NCBI RefSeq assembly: GCF_004152845.1 | Contig: NZ_SEON01000005.1 | Coordinates: forward strand, 304,171 to 368,170 | Reading direction: 5' to 3' | DNA length: 64,000 nt | From: Sphingobium fuliginis | GTDB taxonomy: Bacteria; Pseudomonadota; Alphaproteobacteria; Sphingomonadales; Sphingomonadaceae | Part shown: positions 63,891-64,000 of the stretch, piece by piece | Position numbering within the stretch: the stretch's first letter is position 1 | How the letters are laid out: each line of letters opens with the position of its first letter | Made by a program: the position numbers and the translations under genes | The notes under the pieces: generated by a model | Databases searched by the model: none | What the model was told of the DNA's origin: nothing | What the model saw: only the letters and a program-made list of their open reading frames with translations

Positions 63891-64000
63891 TCAAGCTGGA
63901 GATTGCGTCCAGCATCGATCGGCTTTGAGCATGGCGTTCGCGGTGACGACGAGCTTTCGCATGACGGCGGTGATGGCGATCTTGGCGGGCTTTCCGGCAG
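63891..64000 (-). mobile_element. IS110-family transposase, C-terminal fragment at window edge
   Basis: On the minus strand the frame reads GKPAKIAITAVMRKLVVTAN followed by AMLKADRCW and a stop. That is the conserved C-terminal end of IS110/IS116/IS902-type transposases (typically GKPKKxAxxAxxRKLLxxxNAxxRxxxxW). The gene begins beyond the right edge, so its integrity and the element ends are not visible. It sits just 15 bp after the MidA-type stop. Confidence 0.65.

Overview
This window looks like chromosomal DNA of a GC-rich alphaproteobacterium, most probably a member of the Sphingomonadaceae (Sphingobium or a close relative). The reasons are a CtrA cell-cycle regulator, small alphaproteobacterial families (DUF2093, DUF2849, UPF0262), a TonB receptor with an STN domain, and a complete exosortase A (XrtA) exopolysaccharide locus. 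The genus is an inference from gene content. I found no rRNA, tRNA, CRISPR array or phage. Part of an IS110-type transposase enters at the right edge.

Layout. 1-3953: an acyl-CoA catabolic operon (CoA-transferase fragment, SDR dehydrogenase, enoyl-CoA hydratase, and a long acyl-CoA dehydrogenase of the methylsuccinyl-CoA dehydrogenase type). 3954-4753: a gene-poor gap holding two very small minus-strand ORFs (51 and 29 aa) with good ribosome binding sites. 4754-8500: a DUF2093/nitronate monooxygenase-like pair and a glycosyltransferase/hydrolase pair. 8541-11514: selO and astD. 11642-15575: an assimilatory sulfate/sulfite reduction operon (cobA, DUF2849, cysI, DUF934, cysH). 15779-20887: MAPEG protein, dnaB, UPF0262, a GH25-like protein, cdd, dcd and a phosphatase. 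21074-23860: TonB-dependent receptor.

24152-27530 is a compact extracytoplasmic-function module. An ECF sigma/anti-sigma pair is divergent from a secreted subtilisin-like protease, followed by a low-complexity Gly/Ser/Ala-rich secreted protein. A perfect 10-bp inverted repeat lies in the divergent control region. 27812-36238 carries a PilZ protein, ctrA with a CtrA-like box, a LysR regulator divergent from pirin and wrbA, ilvA, a beta-hydroxyacid dehydrogenase and a secreted amidohydrolase.

36302-61652 is the XrtA locus, nearly all on the minus strand and tightly overlapped. It encodes acyl-CoA ligase, PLP decarboxylase, export lipoprotein, chain-length determinant, tyrosine autokinase, outer-membrane protein, AAA ATPase, deacetylase, FemAB-like protein, glycosyltransferases, exosortase A, amidotransferase, the initiating sugar-phosphate transferase, a flippase, methyltransferases and a GT-C-like membrane enzyme. 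A divergent GNAT protein and an acyl carrier protein probably work with the ligase and decarboxylase on an acyl or amino-acyl decoration. Neither a PEP-CTERM substrate nor an obvious Wzy polymerase is in the window. lgt and a MidA-type methyltransferase close it.

Two diverged copies of a roughly 210-bp intergenic repeat, with compensatory changes in one hairpin, lie near 24 kb and 32 kb.
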